Both the position numbers and the translations under genes were made by a program. A stretch of DNA of 51,239 bases from Allosediminivita pacifica (GTDB lineage Bacteria > Pseudomonadota > Alphaproteobacteria > Rhodobacterales > Rhodobacteraceae). This document shows positions 9,804 through 19,221 of this stretch, in pieces. The DNA lies in contig NZ_QBKN01000031.1 in the NCBI RefSeq assembly GCF_003054175.1, positions 1 to 51,239 of the forward strand, in the 5' to 3' direction. Within the stretch, counting starts at the first letter, position 1; every line of letters starts with the position of its first letter. Under the pieces are notes generated by a model. The model was not told where the DNA came from. It made no database searches and saw nothing but the letters and a program-made list of their open reading frames with translations.

Positions 9804-10496
9804 GTGCAGATTTTCGTGGGTCTCGGCAATCCCGGGGGCAAATACGCGCAGACGCGTCACAACATCGGCTTCATGGCGGTCGACCGCATCGCCGAGGAGA
9901 ACGGCTTCGGCCCGTGGAAGGCCAAGTTCCAGGGCCAGCTGACCGAAGGCCGCCTGGGCGGCGACAAGGTCGTGCTGCTCAAGCCCGAGACCTTCATGAA
10001 CCTTTCGGGCCAAAGCGTGGGCGAGGCCATGCGCTTCTACAAGCTGACGCCCGAGGACGTGACCGTCTTTCACGACGAACTCGACCTCGCCCCCGGCAAG
10101 GTCAAGCTCAAGACCGGTGGCGGCCACGCGGGCCACAACGGCCTGCGCTCGATCCACGCCCACATCGGCGAGGCCTACCACCGCGTGCGCCTCGGCATCG
10201 GCCATCCGGGCCGCAAGGAGCTGGTCTCGGGCTACGTGCTGCACGATTTCGCCCGCGCCGACGCCGAGTGGCTCGACGACCTCATGCGCGGGCTTGCCGA
10301 CGGGGCGCCCTACCTCGCCGACGGCGACCGCTCGCGCTTCCAGAACGCCATCGCCCAGCGCATGGGCACCGGCAAACCGGAAAAGCCCGCCCCCAAGCCA
10401 AAGGCCGAAGCGGCCCCGAAGGCTGACAGCACGCCCGATCCCGAACCGCAGGACGACCGCAGCCCTCTCCAGAAACTCGCCGACCGCTTTCGCTGA
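9804..10496 (+). CDS. pth: Peptidyl-tRNA hydrolase
   Basis: The enzyme releases peptides from prematurely dissociated peptidyl-tRNA. The catalytic His is in YAQTRHNIGFMAVD. Other conserved residues are in MNLSGQSV, FHDELDLAPGKVKLK and GGHAGHNGLRSI. The start codon is GTG (9804), with GGAGGG five bases upstream. The protein has 230 residues, about 35-40 more than usual, because of a Lys/Pro/Ala/Asp-rich disordered C-terminal tail (from about residue 192). Confidence 0.97.
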   Translation: MQIFVGLGNPGGKYAQTRHNIGFMAVDRIAEENGFGPWKAKFQGQLTEGRLGGDKVVLLKPETFMNLSGQSVGEAMRFYKLTPEDVTVFHDELDLAPGKVKLKTGGGHAGHNGLRSIHAHIGEAYHRVRLGIGHPGRKELVSGYVLHDFARADAEWLDDLMRGLADGAPYLADGDRSRFQNAIAQRMGTGKPEKPAPKPKAEAAPKADSTPDPEPQDDRSPLQKLADRFR

Positions 10497-10549
10497 ACTT
10501 GCCAGTCCGCGCCCGGCGTGAAAGCGTTGCGCGCATGGGGGAAGACACC

Positions 10550-11725
10550 ATGCCACGAGTCCTGCGTATCACGGCGATCGTCCTTGCCGTGCTCATCGGC
10601 GCCATCGCCCTGGGCGCCGCATGGAACTGGCAGCAGGTCAAGCGTCTGCACGCGGTCGTGACGCTTTTCGATCCCGAGCGCATCGTCCATAACTTCAGCC
10701 ACATGGACGAGCTTTTCGCCTCCGTCCCGGTGCTGCGTGGCGACGGCCCCTCCACCCCACTGCCCCCGGGCCGCGACCTCGTGCTGCCCGAAGGCTGGGA
10801 GGACTGGCTCGAAGAGCGCAGCGTGACCTCGGTCGTCGTGCTGCACGACGGGACACTGGTGCACGAAAGCTACGAACTCGGCACCGGCGAGAACGACCTG
10901 CGGATCTCGTGGTCGGTGGCCAAGTCCTTCCTGTCGCTGCTCTTCGGCGTTGTCCTCGAACAGGGCCGCATCGACAGCCTCGACGACCCGGTGACGAAAT
11001 ACGCCCCCGAGCTCGAAGGCAGCGCCTATGACGGTGCGACCATCCGCAACGTGCTGCAGATGTCCACCGGCGTGGTCTTCGACGAGGACTACATGGATTT
11101 CTGGAGCGATATCAACCGCATGGGCCGCGTTCTCGCGCTCGGGCGGTCGATGGACGGTTTCGCCGCGAGCCTCGACGAGACCGACATGGAGCCGGGCAGC
11201 GAATGGCGCTACGTCTCGATCGACACCCACGTGCTGGGCATGGTGCTGCGCGGCGCCACCCGGCGCAGCATCCCCGACCTCATGTCCGAATACATCATCC
11301 AGCCGCTCGGGGTGGAGCGCGAACCCTACTACGTCACCGACGGCGAGGGCGTGGCCTTCGTGCTCGGCGGGCTCAACATGATGACCCGCGACTATGCCCG
11401 CATGGGGCAGATGGTCCTGCGGGACGGCCGGGTCGAGGGCGAACAGGTGGTGCCCGAGGCCTGGATCCGCGAAAGCACGACCGCCTCCGCCAGCACAGCG
11501 CCCGGCGCCCTGCGCTACGGCTACCAGTGGTGGATGCCCGCCGATGCCGAGGGCGGCGAACTGCTTGCCCGCGGCGTCTATGGCCAATACGTCTACATTG
11601 ACCCGGCAAGTGACGTGGTCATCGCCACGACGGGCGCCGACCGGGATTTCCGCAAGGACGGCGCCTTCGATCAGTCACTCGGGATGTTCCGGCAGGTCGC
11701 CGATCAGTTGAGCGAGGCGCCATGA
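10550..11725 (+). CDS. Serine hydrolase, class C beta-lactamase fold
   Basis: The 391-residue protein starts with one membrane helix or signal anchor (about 4-25), then a beta-lactamase/transpeptidase-like domain. The nucleophile motif SVAKS (SxxK) lies at about residue 122. Tyr in WRYVSIDTHVLG is a candidate for the second motif, and GYQWWMP and GVYGQYVYID lie near the C-terminus. Such proteins are periplasmic esterases, amidases or D-aminopeptidases rather than proven beta-lactamases. I chose the ATG at 10550 (MPRVLRITAIV) because GGGGGAAG lies upstream; an ATG at 10535 and a TTG at 10499 are also in frame. It is coupled by ATGA to the DUF2237 gene. Confidence 0.9.
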   Translation: MPRVLRITAIVLAVLIGAIALGAAWNWQQVKRLHAVVTLFDPERIVHNFSHMDELFASVPVLRGDGPSTPLPPGRDLVLPEGWEDWLEERSVTSVVVLHDGTLVHESYELGTGENDLRISWSVAKSFLSLLFGVVLEQGRIDSLDDPVTKYAPELEGSAYDGATIRNVLQMSTGVVFDEDYMDFWSDINRMGRVLALGRSMDGFAASLDETDMEPGSEWRYVSIDTHVLGMVLRGATRRSIPDLMSEYIIQPLGVEREPYYVTDGEGVAFVLGGLNMMTRDYARMGQMVLRDGRVEGEQVVPEAWIRESTTASASTAPGALRYGYQWWMPADAEGGELLARGVYGQYVYIDPASDVVIATTGADRDFRKDGAFDQSLGMFRQVADQLSEAP

Positions 11726-12099
11726 TACAGAAAGATCCCGAAATCAACGTGCTGGGTGACGCGCTTCATCCCTGCTCGACCGAGCCGATGACCGGTTTCT
11801 TCCGCGACGGCCACTGCAACACCTGCGTGCAGGACCAGGGCAGCCACACGGTCTGCGCCGTGATGACCGCCGAGTTCCTCGCCTTCTCGGCCTACGTGGG
11901 CAACGACCTCAGCACCCCGCGCCCCGAGTTCGGCTTTGCCGGCCTGAAGCCCGGCGACAGCTGGTGCCTCTGCGCCAGCCGGTTTCTGCAAGCCCACGAT
12001 GAGGGTTGCGCCCCGAAGGTGAACCTCGACGCCACGCACCGGCGCGCGCTCGACGTCGTTCCCCTGCGCGTGCTTCAGGCGCACTGCGCCGAAGGCTGA
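11722..12099 (+). CDS. DUF2237 family protein
   Basis: The 125-residue protein matches DUF2237: NVLGDALHPCSTEPMTGFFRDG, CNTCVQDQGSHTVCAVMTAEFL, SGDLSTP-like NDLSTPRPEF, GLKPGDSWCLCASRF, and Leu/His in RRALDVVPLRVL. It has seven Cys, several in conserved positions, suggesting metal or redox chemistry, but no function is established to my knowledge. It overlaps the hydrolase stop by 4 bases (ATGA), so the two are translationally coupled. Confidence 0.92.
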   Translation: MIQKDPEINVLGDALHPCSTEPMTGFFRDGHCNTCVQDQGSHTVCAVMTAEFLAFSAYVGNDLSTPRPEFGFAGLKPGDSWCLCASRFLQAHDEGCAPKVNLDATHRRALDVVPLRVLQAHCAEG

Positions 12100-12493
12100 G
12101 GATCAGGCGCCAAGCCGTTGGCGCCAGACCGGTATTAGGTTCCCCCGTCCCGGAGGATGAGCGCACCCCGCGCCATGGCTCGCGCCGACGCTTTCCTTAT
12201 TGCAACTTTTAGCGTCATGTTCGGCGACCTATCGGCACTTCCCTGACCTAAATCGAACCTTTGCGCGATTGGGCCCAGAATCTGGCAGCACTGAAGCAGG
12301 GCTACACAGCAGCACGGGCAGGACCCGCATGACCGACGAAAGTTTCAGGCAATGGCCGAAGCGTTGGCCCGGCGAGGCTGCCGCCCCTCGTTCCGGGCCA
12401 GGCGGAGCGCCGACCAGAGAAGCCCTCTACCAAAAAAAAGAAGAGCGGCCCGCCAAGGCCGCTCCTCCAATCCTGCAAAGGTCCCGAAGGAAC
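12100..12493. other. Intergenic region between DUF2237 and trpB
   Basis: These 394 bases separate convergent genes. Apart from the trpB terminator (12432-12464) I see nothing convincing. An ATG at 12330 opens a frame, but it only continues as antisense to trpB. Confidence 0.4.
12432..12464 (-). terminator. Terminator of trpB
   Basis: On the minus strand an 8-bp perfect stem (12443-12450 with 12457-12464) has a 6-base loop. It is followed by TTC and then eight T. It lies 30 bases after the trpB stop. Confidence 0.9.
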
Positions 12494-13714
12494 TCAGCCC
12501 ATGTCGAAGCCCAAGTGCTTGGCCACGGCGTAGATGTCCTTGTCGCCCCGACCGCACATGTTCATGCAGATCACGTGGTCCTTCGGCAGCTCCGGCGCGA
12601 TCTTCATGACATGCGCCAGCGCGTGGCTCGGCTCCAGCGCCGGGATGATGCCCTCCAGCGCGCAGGACAGCTGGAACGCCTCCAGCGCCTCCTTGTCGGT
12701 GATCGAGACATACTCGGCCCGGCCCACGTCCTTCAGCCAGGCGTGCTCGGGCCCGATGCCCGGGTAATCCAGCCCCGCCGAGATCGAGAAGCCTTCGAGG
12801 ATCTGCCCGTCGTCGTCCTGCAGCAGGTAGGTCCGGTTGCCGTGCAGCACGCCTGGGCGCCCGCCCGTCAGCGAGGCACAGTGCTCCATCTTGTCGTCGA
12901 CACCCTTGCCGCCGGCCTCGACCCCGATGATACGCACATCTGGATCGTCGAGGAACGGGTGGAACAACCCCATGGCGTTCGACCCGCCGCCGATCGCCGC
13001 GATGACCGTGTCGGGCAGCCGGCCCTCGGCCTCGTGCATCTGCTCGCGCACTTCCTTGCCGATGATCGACTGGAAATCGCGCACCATCGCCGGATACGGA
13101 TGCGGCCCCGCCACCGTGCCGATGCAGTAGAAGGTGTCGCGCACGTTGGTCACCCAGTCGCGCAGCGCGTCGTTCATCGCGTCCTTCAGCGTGCCCCTGC
13201 CCGAGGTCACCGGCACCACCTCGGCGCCCAGCAGCTTCATGCGGAACACGTTGGGCTGCTGGCGCTCCACGTCGTGGGCACCCATGTAGACCACGCACTT
13301 CAGACCGAACTTGGCGCAGACCGTGGCGGTGGCCACGCCGTGCTGCCCGGCGCCGGTCTCGGCGATGATCCGGTCCTTGCCCATGCGCTTGGCCAGGATG
13401 ATCTGCCCCAGCACGTTGTTGATCTTGTGCGCGCCCGTGTGGTTCAGCTCGTCGCGCTTCATGTAGATCTTGGCACCGCCCAGGTGCTCGCTCAGCCGCT
13501 CGGCATGATAAAGCGGCGAGGGCCGGCCGACGTAGTGCTTCCAGAGGAAGTCCATCTCGTCCCAGAAGCTCTGGTCGGTCTTGGCGTGCTCGTACTGTTC
13601 CTCGAGTTCGAGGATCAGCGGCATGAGCGTTTCCGACACGAACCGCCCGCCGTAGAGGCCGAAGCGCCCCTTGTCGTCCGGACCGGTCATGAAGCTGTTG
13701 ACGAGGTCGTCCAT
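12494..13714 (-). CDS. trpB: Tryptophan synthase beta subunit
   Basis: The 406-residue PLP enzyme condenses indole with serine to make tryptophan. The PLP lysine lies in HTGAHKINN, the phosphate-binding loop is GGGSNAMG, and [17 protein letters not shown] near the N-terminus and [10 protein letters not shown] are typical of TrpB1. trpA and trpF are not beside it. An MATE transporter gene lies upstream on the same strand with an 80-base gap and could be co-transcribed. Confidence 0.98.
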   Translation of the reverse strand: MDDLVNSFMTGPDDKGRFGLYGGRFVSETLMPLILELEEQYEHAKTDQSFWDEMDFLWKHYVGRPSPLYHAERLSEHLGGAKIYMKRDELNHTGAHKINNVLGQIILAKRMGKDRIIAETGAGQHGVATATVCAKFGLKCVVYMGAHDVERQQPNVFRMKLLGAEVVPVTSGRGTLKDAMNDALRDWVTNVRDTFYCIGTVAGPHPYPAMVRDFQSIIGKEVREQMHEAEGRLPDTVIAAIGGGSNAMGLFHPFLDDPDVRIIGVEAGGKGVDDKMEHCASLTGGRPGVLHGNRTYLLQDDDGQILEGFSISAGLDYPGIGPEHAWLKDVGRAEYVSITDKEALEAFQLSCALEGIIPALEPSHALAHVMKIAPELPKDHVICMNMCGRGDKDIYAVAKHLGFDMG

Positions 13715-13794
13715 CTGCCCTCTCCCACTGCGATGCTGCCGGTCTCTCTACGCCAGCAGACGCCCCGGTGACCAGAGGCAAATCGCGCCTCTGC

Positions 13795-15129
13795 TCAGGC
13801 CGCGGCCCGCTCCAATGCCGGGTAGCGCAGCGCCAGCGTCACCCCCCGCACCACGAAGCAGATCATGAGCGACGCCCAGAGCCCGTGGTTGCCCATCAGC
13901 GGCAGCAGCACCGCGACCGAGGCGACGTAGACCGCGAAGGACACCAGCATCATGTTCCGCATGTCGCCGGTGCGCGTCGCGCCGATGAAGATCCCGTCCA
14001 GCATCCAGGCCGCCAGCCCCAGCAGCGGCGCCGCCGCCATCCACGGCAGGTAGACCCGCGCCTCCGCCTGCACCTCGGGCGCCTTGGCCAGCAGGTCGAT
14101 CACCCAGGGGCCTCCGAACCAGAAGCCCAGCGCCAGCCCGATCACCAGCCCCAGCCCCCAGAGCGACGACACCCAGGCCGCCCGGCGCAACGTGGCCAGC
14201 GCCCGCGCGCCGATCGCATGGCCCACCAGCGCCTCGGCGGCAAAGGCAAACCCGTCGAGCGCAAAGGCCGTGATCTCGAGGAACTGCAACAGCACCTGGT
14301 TCGCCGCCAGCGTCACGTCCCCAAAGTCCGAGGCCAGGAACAGGAAGGACACGAAGACCGCCTGCAGCAGCGCCGAGCGGATCAGGATGTCCGAGTTGAC
14401 CCGCGCCATGTTCACCAGCCGCGCCCGGTCGAAGACCCGCGCCCAGTCGCGCCAGTCCGGCACACGGAACGCCGCCCGGCACAGCCACAGCCCCATGGCC
14501 AGCCCCGACCACTCGGCGATGAAGGTCGCCACGGCCACCCCGCGCACGCCCCAGTCGAAGCCCAGCACGAACAGCAGGTCGAGCGCGATGTTCACCCCGT
14601 TCATCCAGACTTGCAGCATCAGCACGCCCCGCGTCCGCTCGGCCGCGATCAGCCAGCCGATGATGCCGTAGATCGCGATGGCCGCCGGCGCCGACCAGAC
14701 CCGGATCGCCATGTAGCCGCGCGCCAGATCCTCGACCTCTTCGCTCGCGGGCGCCAGCCGGAAGGCCCCCCAGAACAGCGGCACCTGGCACAGGATCATC
14801 ACCGCCCCGGCGCCCAGCCCGATCATCAGCGCGCGGGTCAGCAGCGCCGCCACCTCCGGCCCGTTGCCCTGCCCCCGCGCCTGCGCGGCAAGCCCCGTGG
14901 TCCCCATCCGCAGGAACCCGAAGATCCAGTAGACCGCCGTCAGCACCATGGCCCCGATGCCCACCGCACCGATCGGCGCCGCCTCGCCGATCTGGCCCAC
15001 CACGCCCGTGTCCACCAGCCCCAGGAGCGGTACCGTCGCGTTCGAGATCACGATGGGCACGGCGATGCGCAGCACCCGGCCATGCGTGATCTGGCCCGGG
15101 TCGCGAACGGGGGTCTCGGCAAGGCTCAT
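13795..15129 (-). CDS. MATE family efflux transporter (DinF-like)
   Basis: The 444-residue membrane protein has about 12 hydrophobic segments in two homologous halves. Motifs include GRVLRIAVPIVISNATVPLLGLVDTGVVGQIGE in helix 1 (a DinF/NorM signature) and FGFLRMGTTGLAAQARGQGN. It is expected to export cations or drugs using Na+ or H+. I chose the ATG at 15129 (MSLAETPVRDPGQ) because homology begins there, although the frame is open to 15342. The substrate is unknown. Confidence 0.93.
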   Translation of the reverse strand: MSLAETPVRDPGQITHGRVLRIAVPIVISNATVPLLGLVDTGVVGQIGEAAPIGAVGIGAMVLTAVYWIFGFLRMGTTGLAAQARGQGNGPEVAALLTRALMIGLGAGAVMILCQVPLFWGAFRLAPASEEVEDLARGYMAIRVWSAPAAIAIYGIIGWLIAAERTRGVLMLQVWMNGVNIALDLLFVLGFDWGVRGVAVATFIAEWSGLAMGLWLCRAAFRVPDWRDWARVFDRARLVNMARVNSDILIRSALLQAVFVSFLFLASDFGDVTLAANQVLLQFLEITAFALDGFAFAAEALVGHAIGARALATLRRAAWVSSLWGLGLVIGLALGFWFGGPWVIDLLAKAPEVQAEARVYLPWMAAAPLLGLAAWMLDGIFIGATRTGDMRNMMLVSFAVYVASVAVLLPLMGNHGLWASLMICFVVRGVTLALRYPALERAAA

Positions 15130-15263
15130 GAACGGGCTCCGGGCAATCACAAACCCCGCTGTCCTGCGCCGCGCGGGACCGGTTTGCAAGGCCCCGCCCC
15201 CGCCAAGAGAGGAACTTCCGTTTTCGCGACCGCGTTGCCCGTGAACCGCAGGAGGATCAGCAG

Positions 15264-16820
15264 ATGGCCGCGACGAAGACGCGCAACGGCAAGACGACCG
15301 GCACCGGCAGCAAACAGACGTCCGGCACCAGCAGGAGGGCAAGCCAGGCCTCCGGCAAGGCGAAATCCGCCAACACCGGAACCAACGGCAAGTCCAATGC
15401 CAAGGCCTCCCCCGGCGTCGGCACCGAGAAAGCGACCAAGGCCGAAATCGTCCAGCCGGTCGTGAAATCGGAGGGCCGGGTCGAGGCCTTCCGCGATCTG
15501 GCCCGCCGCGTCGCGGCGGGCGACGTGATCATCCCGCCGCGCCTCTTCACCGGGCTAGACCGGCGCAACCATGTCCGCGCCACCCTGCGCGAGGATCACC
15601 AGACCCGGATCGAGGACCAGTCCCACGGCGCCAAGCAGAAGTTCGAAAAGCTTGCGGGCTCCCGCTTTGCCTTCTTCCGCGGCACGCAGCTGCTCTTCTA
15701 CCGCGACATGGTGGGCACCGATGGCCACATGCCCACGGTCCTCGCCCTCGGCGACGTGCACCCGGAAAACTTCGGCGTCATGCCCAACAAGGACGGCGTG
15801 CCGATCTTCTCGGTCAACGACTTCGACGAAGCGATCTACGCCCCCTTCACCTGGGACATCAAGCGCGCCGCGGTGGGCTTCTGGATCGCCGCCAAGGAGG
15901 AAGGCGACCTCGGTCGCGGCCAGCGGCGCAAGGTGGTGCGCGCCTTCGTCAACGGCTACCTTGACGCCATCGAGGGCTACGCCTCGCACGAGACGGAAAA
16001 ATCCGACGCGTTCCGCATGGACAACTCTCCCAAGGTGATCCGGCGCCTCTTCGAGGAAGCCTGGGAAGAGCGCGAGGAGTGGCTCTGGGACGACTACCTC
16101 AAGCCATCGGGCAAGGGCTTCCGCGCCGATGACGAACTTCAGCCCATCTCCTCCCAGATCGAGACCTTCCAGAAGGCGGTGAACGACCTCGCGAAGGCCA
16201 ACAAGCTCGACGTACCCGACCGCTCGCCCGAGCTGAAGGTCAAGGACGTCTGCGTCCGCCACGGTCAGGGCACCTCCTCGCTCGGTCTGCCGCGCTACTA
16301 CGTGCTGCTCGAGGGGCCGTCGAAGAACGCCACCGACGACGTCATCGTCGAGTTCAAGAAGGCCCGCCGCTCGGCGCTCGACGGGCTCACGCCCCCCAGC
16401 GACTTCCACGCCGGCGACAAGGGCGACCGCATCGCCCACGGCCAGCAGGTCCAGCTCGCCCACGGCGACGTCTTCTTCGGCGCGGTCGAGATCAACGGCG
16501 AAAGCTACATGAGCCGCGAACGCGCGCCCTTCCGCGACGACATCGACCTCGACGAGCTCTCCAAGAAGACCTGGCGCAAGTATGCCCATGTCTGCGGCCA
16601 GGCCCTGGCACAGGCGCACGCGCTTTCCGACGATCTCGGCCAGGTCGACTACGACGTCGAACCCTCGATCATCGCCGCCTGCCAGCCACGCAAGCTCTTC
16701 GTGGAAGACCTGCTGCGCTTCACAGTGGAAACCGCGGACCGGCTCAAGCAGGACCACAAGGCTTTCATCGAGGACTTCGAGGCCGGCGCCTTCGACAGCA
16801 TCGACATGATCTACCGCTGA
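15264..16820 (+). CDS. DUF2252 family protein
   Basis: The 518-residue protein begins with a low-complexity basic region (residues 1-60, rich in Lys, Thr, Ser and Gly) before the DUF2252 domain. The domain shows MVGTDGHMPTVLALGDVHPENFG, VNDFDEAIYAPFTWDIKR (about residue 190) and the C-terminal AHALSDD. The HPENFG and NDFDE motifs recall the HxDxxxxN and DxD motifs of protein/aminoglycoside-kinase folds, so a phosphotransferase role is plausible. No activity is established to my knowledge. It is monocistronic. Confidence 0.9.
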   Translation: MAATKTRNGKTTGTGSKQTSGTSRRASQASGKAKSANTGTNGKSNAKASPGVGTEKATKAEIVQPVVKSEGRVEAFRDLARRVAAGDVIIPPRLFTGLDRRNHVRATLREDHQTRIEDQSHGAKQKFEKLAGSRFAFFRGTQLLFYRDMVGTDGHMPTVLALGDVHPENFGVMPNKDGVPIFSVNDFDEAIYAPFTWDIKRAAVGFWIAAKEEGDLGRGQRRKVVRAFVNGYLDAIEGYASHETEKSDAFRMDNSPKVIRRLFEEAWEEREEWLWDDYLKPSGKGFRADDELQPISSQIETFQKAVNDLAKANKLDVPDRSPELKVKDVCVRHGQGTSSLGLPRYYVLLEGPSKNATDDVIVEFKKARRSALDGLTPPSDFHAGDKGDRIAHGQQVQLAHGDVFFGAVEINGESYMSRERAPFRDDIDLDELSKKTWRKYAHVCGQALAQAHALSDDLGQVDYDVEPSIIAACQPRKLFVEDLLRFTVETADRLKQDHKAFIEDFEAGAFDSIDMIYR

Positions 16821-16839
16821 CCCGTGCCGCACCCCCGGG

Positions 16840-16897
16840 CTTCTTCTTGGCATAAATATTCCGGGGGAGGCCCGCAGGGCCGGGGGCAGAGCCCCCT
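16840..16897 (+). repeat. Dispersed intergenic repeat, copy A
   Basis: This copy has the core TTCTTCTTGGcatAAATAt followed by TCCGGGGGAGG and a GC hairpin made of GGGGGC and GCCCCC (16882-16896). It shares its core and layout with the copy at 22474-22535 and, inverted, with 22271-22302. It lies downstream of a gene end, so the hairpin could also act in termination. Confidence 0.6.
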
Positions 16898-17004
16898 CTT
16901 TCCCCGGCCATCCAAGGAAAACCACTTAAGCCCCGGTTAACGCGATCGGCCAAGCCCTTGATTCAAAACGGCGCGCCTAACCGTCCCTGCCCGGGACAGG
17001 CCTT

Positions 17005-17514
17005 TCAGCCCTCGTCGCGCGGCATCAGGAAATGCGCCGTCGCCTCGGCGATGGGGCGTGCCCGGTTGTCCTGCCAGGCCATGGCCCGGACCGAGGCATA
17101 GCGCCGCCCGGCGCGGGTCACCTGGGCGCGCGCATAGGCATCCCGTGGCAGGCCGGAACGCAGGAAGTCCACGGTGAAATCGATGGTCTTGGGCAGCCGC
17201 GGCAGGCTCTCGGGACCAAGGCTCGCGGGATCGAGCGCGCCGGATTCGATGTCCTCCCAGAGCCAGGACCAGCTCAGCGAGATCATCGCCGTCACCTCGA
17301 GGAAGGCCGCCGTCACGCCCCCGTGCAGCGCCGGCAGCACCGGGTTACCGATCAGCTTCTCGTCGTAGGGCAAAAGCGCCGTCAGCTCGTCGCCGCGCCG
17401 GTCGAAGCGGATGCCGAGGTACTGGATGTAGGGCACGCCCTCCACCAGCGCCGCGAGCGCCGCGTCGCGCCGCTGCTTGACCACCTGCACGGGATCGGGG
17501 GCCGGTCGGGACAT
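17005..17514 (-). CDS. PaaI-type hotdog thioesterase
   Basis: The 169-residue protein has a single hotdog domain with LPALHGGVTAAFLEVTAM, the HGG motif of the PaaI/DUF4442 acyl-CoA thioesterase group, plus TIDFTVDFLRSGLPRDAYARAQVTRAGRR. It should hydrolyse an acyl- or aryl-CoA; the substrate is unknown. The ATG shares one base with the stop of the upstream thioesterase (TGATG), so the pair is translationally coupled. Confidence 0.9.
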   Translation of the reverse strand: MSRPAPDPVQVVKQRRDAALAALVEGVPYIQYLGIRFDRRGDELTALLPYDEKLIGNPVLPALHGGVTAAFLEVTAMISLSWSWLWEDIESGALDPASLGPESLPRLPKTIDFTVDFLRSGLPRDAYARAQVTRAGRRYASVRAMAWQDNRARPIAEATAHFLMPRDEG

Positions 17515-17951
17515 CACGCGCCCTCCACGGTGAAGACGCCCGTCGCCGCGGCCACCGGCCGCTCGCGATCCTCGTCGAAGGCCTGCGCCCGCACGAACGC
17601 CACCGAGCGGGTCACGTGATGACAGGTGGCCCGTGCCACGATCGCCTGCCCCGGCGTCGCGGTCCGCATGTAGTCGATCCGCAGGTCGATCGTCGCCGTG
17701 GTCGCCGGTGCCGAGGGGTGGCACATGACCGCCGCCCCGCCGCAGGTGTCCATCAGGGCCGAAACCGCGCCGCCGTGCATGACCCCGCTCGCCGGGTCGC
17801 CGACGAAGCGCGCGTCGTATGGCATGCGAATCTCCGCCACCCCCTGGCCAATCTCGGTGATCACCATCCCCAGCGCCCTGGCGTGGGGAATCGTCTCGAC
17901 GAACTGGCGCGCGATCCGCGTCTCGTCGGCCCTGCGGCTGTCATCACTCAT
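17514..17951 (-). CDS. PaaI-type hotdog thioesterase
   Basis: The 145-residue protein is of the PaaI family: [25 protein letters not shown] carries the catalytic loop and helix, and [23 protein letters not shown] is the next strand pair. It is the first gene of a two-thioesterase unit with the coupled downstream paralogue. The two share fold and motif but little other sequence, suggesting different substrates. The divergent MerR gene starts 110 bases upstream. Confidence 0.9.
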   Translation of the reverse strand: MSDDSRRADETRIARQFVETIPHARALGMVITEIGQGVAEIRMPYDARFVGDPASGVMHGGAVSALMDTCGGAAVMCHPSAPATTATIDLRIDYMRTATPGQAIVARATCHHVTRSVAFVRAQAFDEDRERPVAAATGVFTVEGA

Positions 17952-18060
17952 CGGCTGCTCCCTCTGCCCCGGTTATCGCGCTCCCCAAACGACATCGCAA
18001 GGCCGCCGCATATTGCCCTTCGCCCTGTGGTTGCCTAGGTTTCCGGCGAGGGGGAAAGGA

Positions 18061-18450
18061 ATGTCCGAGACACGGCTCAGTTTCAAGGAAATGTGCGCAC
18101 GCTTCGACGTGACGCCGAGGACTCTGCGCTACTACGAATACATCGAGCTGCTGAACCCGGAACGCGAAGGCCGCTCGCGCTACTACGGCCCGCGCGAGAT
18201 CGCCCGCATGAAGCTCATCCTGCGCGGTCGGCGCTGGGGCTTCCAGCTCGAGGATATCCGCCAGTGGCTGATGATCTACGAGGAACAGGGCAACGAGGCC
18301 CAGATGCAGGCCTGGCTCGAACTCTCGGCCCGCCAGCTCGAGACCCTGAAGGAAGAGCAGCGTCAGCTCGCCACCGCCATCGACGAACTCCAGGCCACGC
18401 GCGAGGATGTCGAGCGGCAGATCCGAGATGGCCGCAAGCACGAAGGCTAG
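18061..18450 (+). CDS. MerR family transcriptional regulator
   Basis: The 129-residue regulator has an N-terminal winged helix (FKEMCARFDVTPRTLRYYEYIELL, SRYYGPREIARMKLILRGRRWGFQLEDIRQWL) and a C-terminal dimerisation coiled coil (about 80-125). There are no Cys in the effector region, so it is not a metal or redox sensor. It resembles MerR proteins next to acyl-CoA catabolic genes (LiuR-like). It is similar to the next gene, a close paralogue sharing TPRTLR(Y/F)YE and the KLILRG core. Confidence 0.93.
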   Translation: MSETRLSFKEMCARFDVTPRTLRYYEYIELLNPEREGRSRYYGPREIARMKLILRGRRWGFQLEDIRQWLMIYEEQGNEAQMQAWLELSARQLETLKEEQRQLATAIDELQATREDVERQIRDGRKHEG

Positions 18451-18778
18451 GCGGGAACCCGCGCCCGGGAAGTGACGCGGCGGCATGGTCGCGCCGTTTT
18501 TACCGGCCGGTCAAATTTCCCTCTCGAATCTTGGGACCCCAAGGTATATCCGGCGCGTTACCCGAACAAGTAACCCTGTGACTTCCATCGGAAATCCACC
18601 GCTGCGAGATGCTCTTGGCGCTAACAATGTTACCGGCAACACGGCATGACCTTGCCTGATCTTACGTCAGCCCAAAAGTGACGCAGCGTCCCGGTTACGT
18701 CAACCACGACCGGCATTGTAAGGAGGTGCGAGAAGCTGCACCTCCGCCGGCCAGCCGACCGACGCGAGGACCCACCAA
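18451..18778. promoter_or_regulatory. Region with inverted repeats upstream of the second merR and the beta-oxidation genes
   Basis: These 328 bases hold four inverted repeats: CTTGGG-AC-CCCAAG (18530-18543), GTTAC-N8-GTAAC (18557-18574), TGTTaCCGGcAACA (18628-18641) and an 8-bp hairpin (18722-18729 with 18738-18745). The last traps a strong AGGAGGT sequence that has no ATG at a useful distance. MerR proteins bind palindromes between promoter elements, so the first repeat is a candidate operator (inference). A GCGAGGA ribosome-binding site lies before the ATG at 18779. Confidence 0.4.
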
Positions 18779-19183
18779 ATGAAAGACGACCAGGTGATGA
18801 CGATCCGTGAAATGTGCGACGCCTTCGGCGTAACACCCCGGACGTTGCGCTTTTACGAGCAGAAGGAACTGCTGTTCCCGATCCGCGAGGGCCAGAAGCG
18901 GCTCTTCACGCGACGCGACCGGGCACGGCTCAAGCTGATCCTGCGCGGCAAGCGCTTCGGGTTCAGCCTCGAGGAAATCCGGCAGCTGCTGGACCTCTAC
19001 CACCAGGGCGACGAGCAGAAGACTCAGCTCGAACGCACCTACGAAGTCGCCAAGGAGCGCCTCGCGGATCTCGTCCGCCAGCGCGACGAACTCAACGCCG
19101 CCATCGGCGAGCTCGACGACCAGATGAAATGGGCGGAACGCATGCTCGCGTCGATGGACAACCAAAAGCGCGCGGTGGGCTGA
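18779..19183 (+). CDS. MerR family transcriptional regulator of the beta-oxidation cluster
   Basis: The 134-residue protein has a MerR DNA-binding domain ([60 protein letters not shown]) and a C-terminal coiled coil (about 80-128). It lies 38 bases before the first acyl-CoA dehydrogenase gene, so it is the likely local regulator. In proteobacteria LiuR-type MerR proteins control branched-chain and fatty acyl-CoA breakdown; the effector here is presumably an acyl-CoA (inference). Confidence 0.93.
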   Translation: MKDDQVMTIREMCDAFGVTPRTLRFYEQKELLFPIREGQKRLFTRRDRARLKLILRGKRFGFSLEEIRQLLDLYHQGDEQKTQLERTYEVAKERLADLVRQRDELNAAIGELDDQMKWAERMLASMDNQKRAVG

Positions 19184-19221
19184 GGAGGCCGCCGCCGACC
19201 ACCGCAGGGAGAGAGACCACC

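Noticed and set aside
12200-13771. 523-codon plus-strand frame over trpB
   Set aside because: TrpB on the minus strand is certain; this is its mirror frame.
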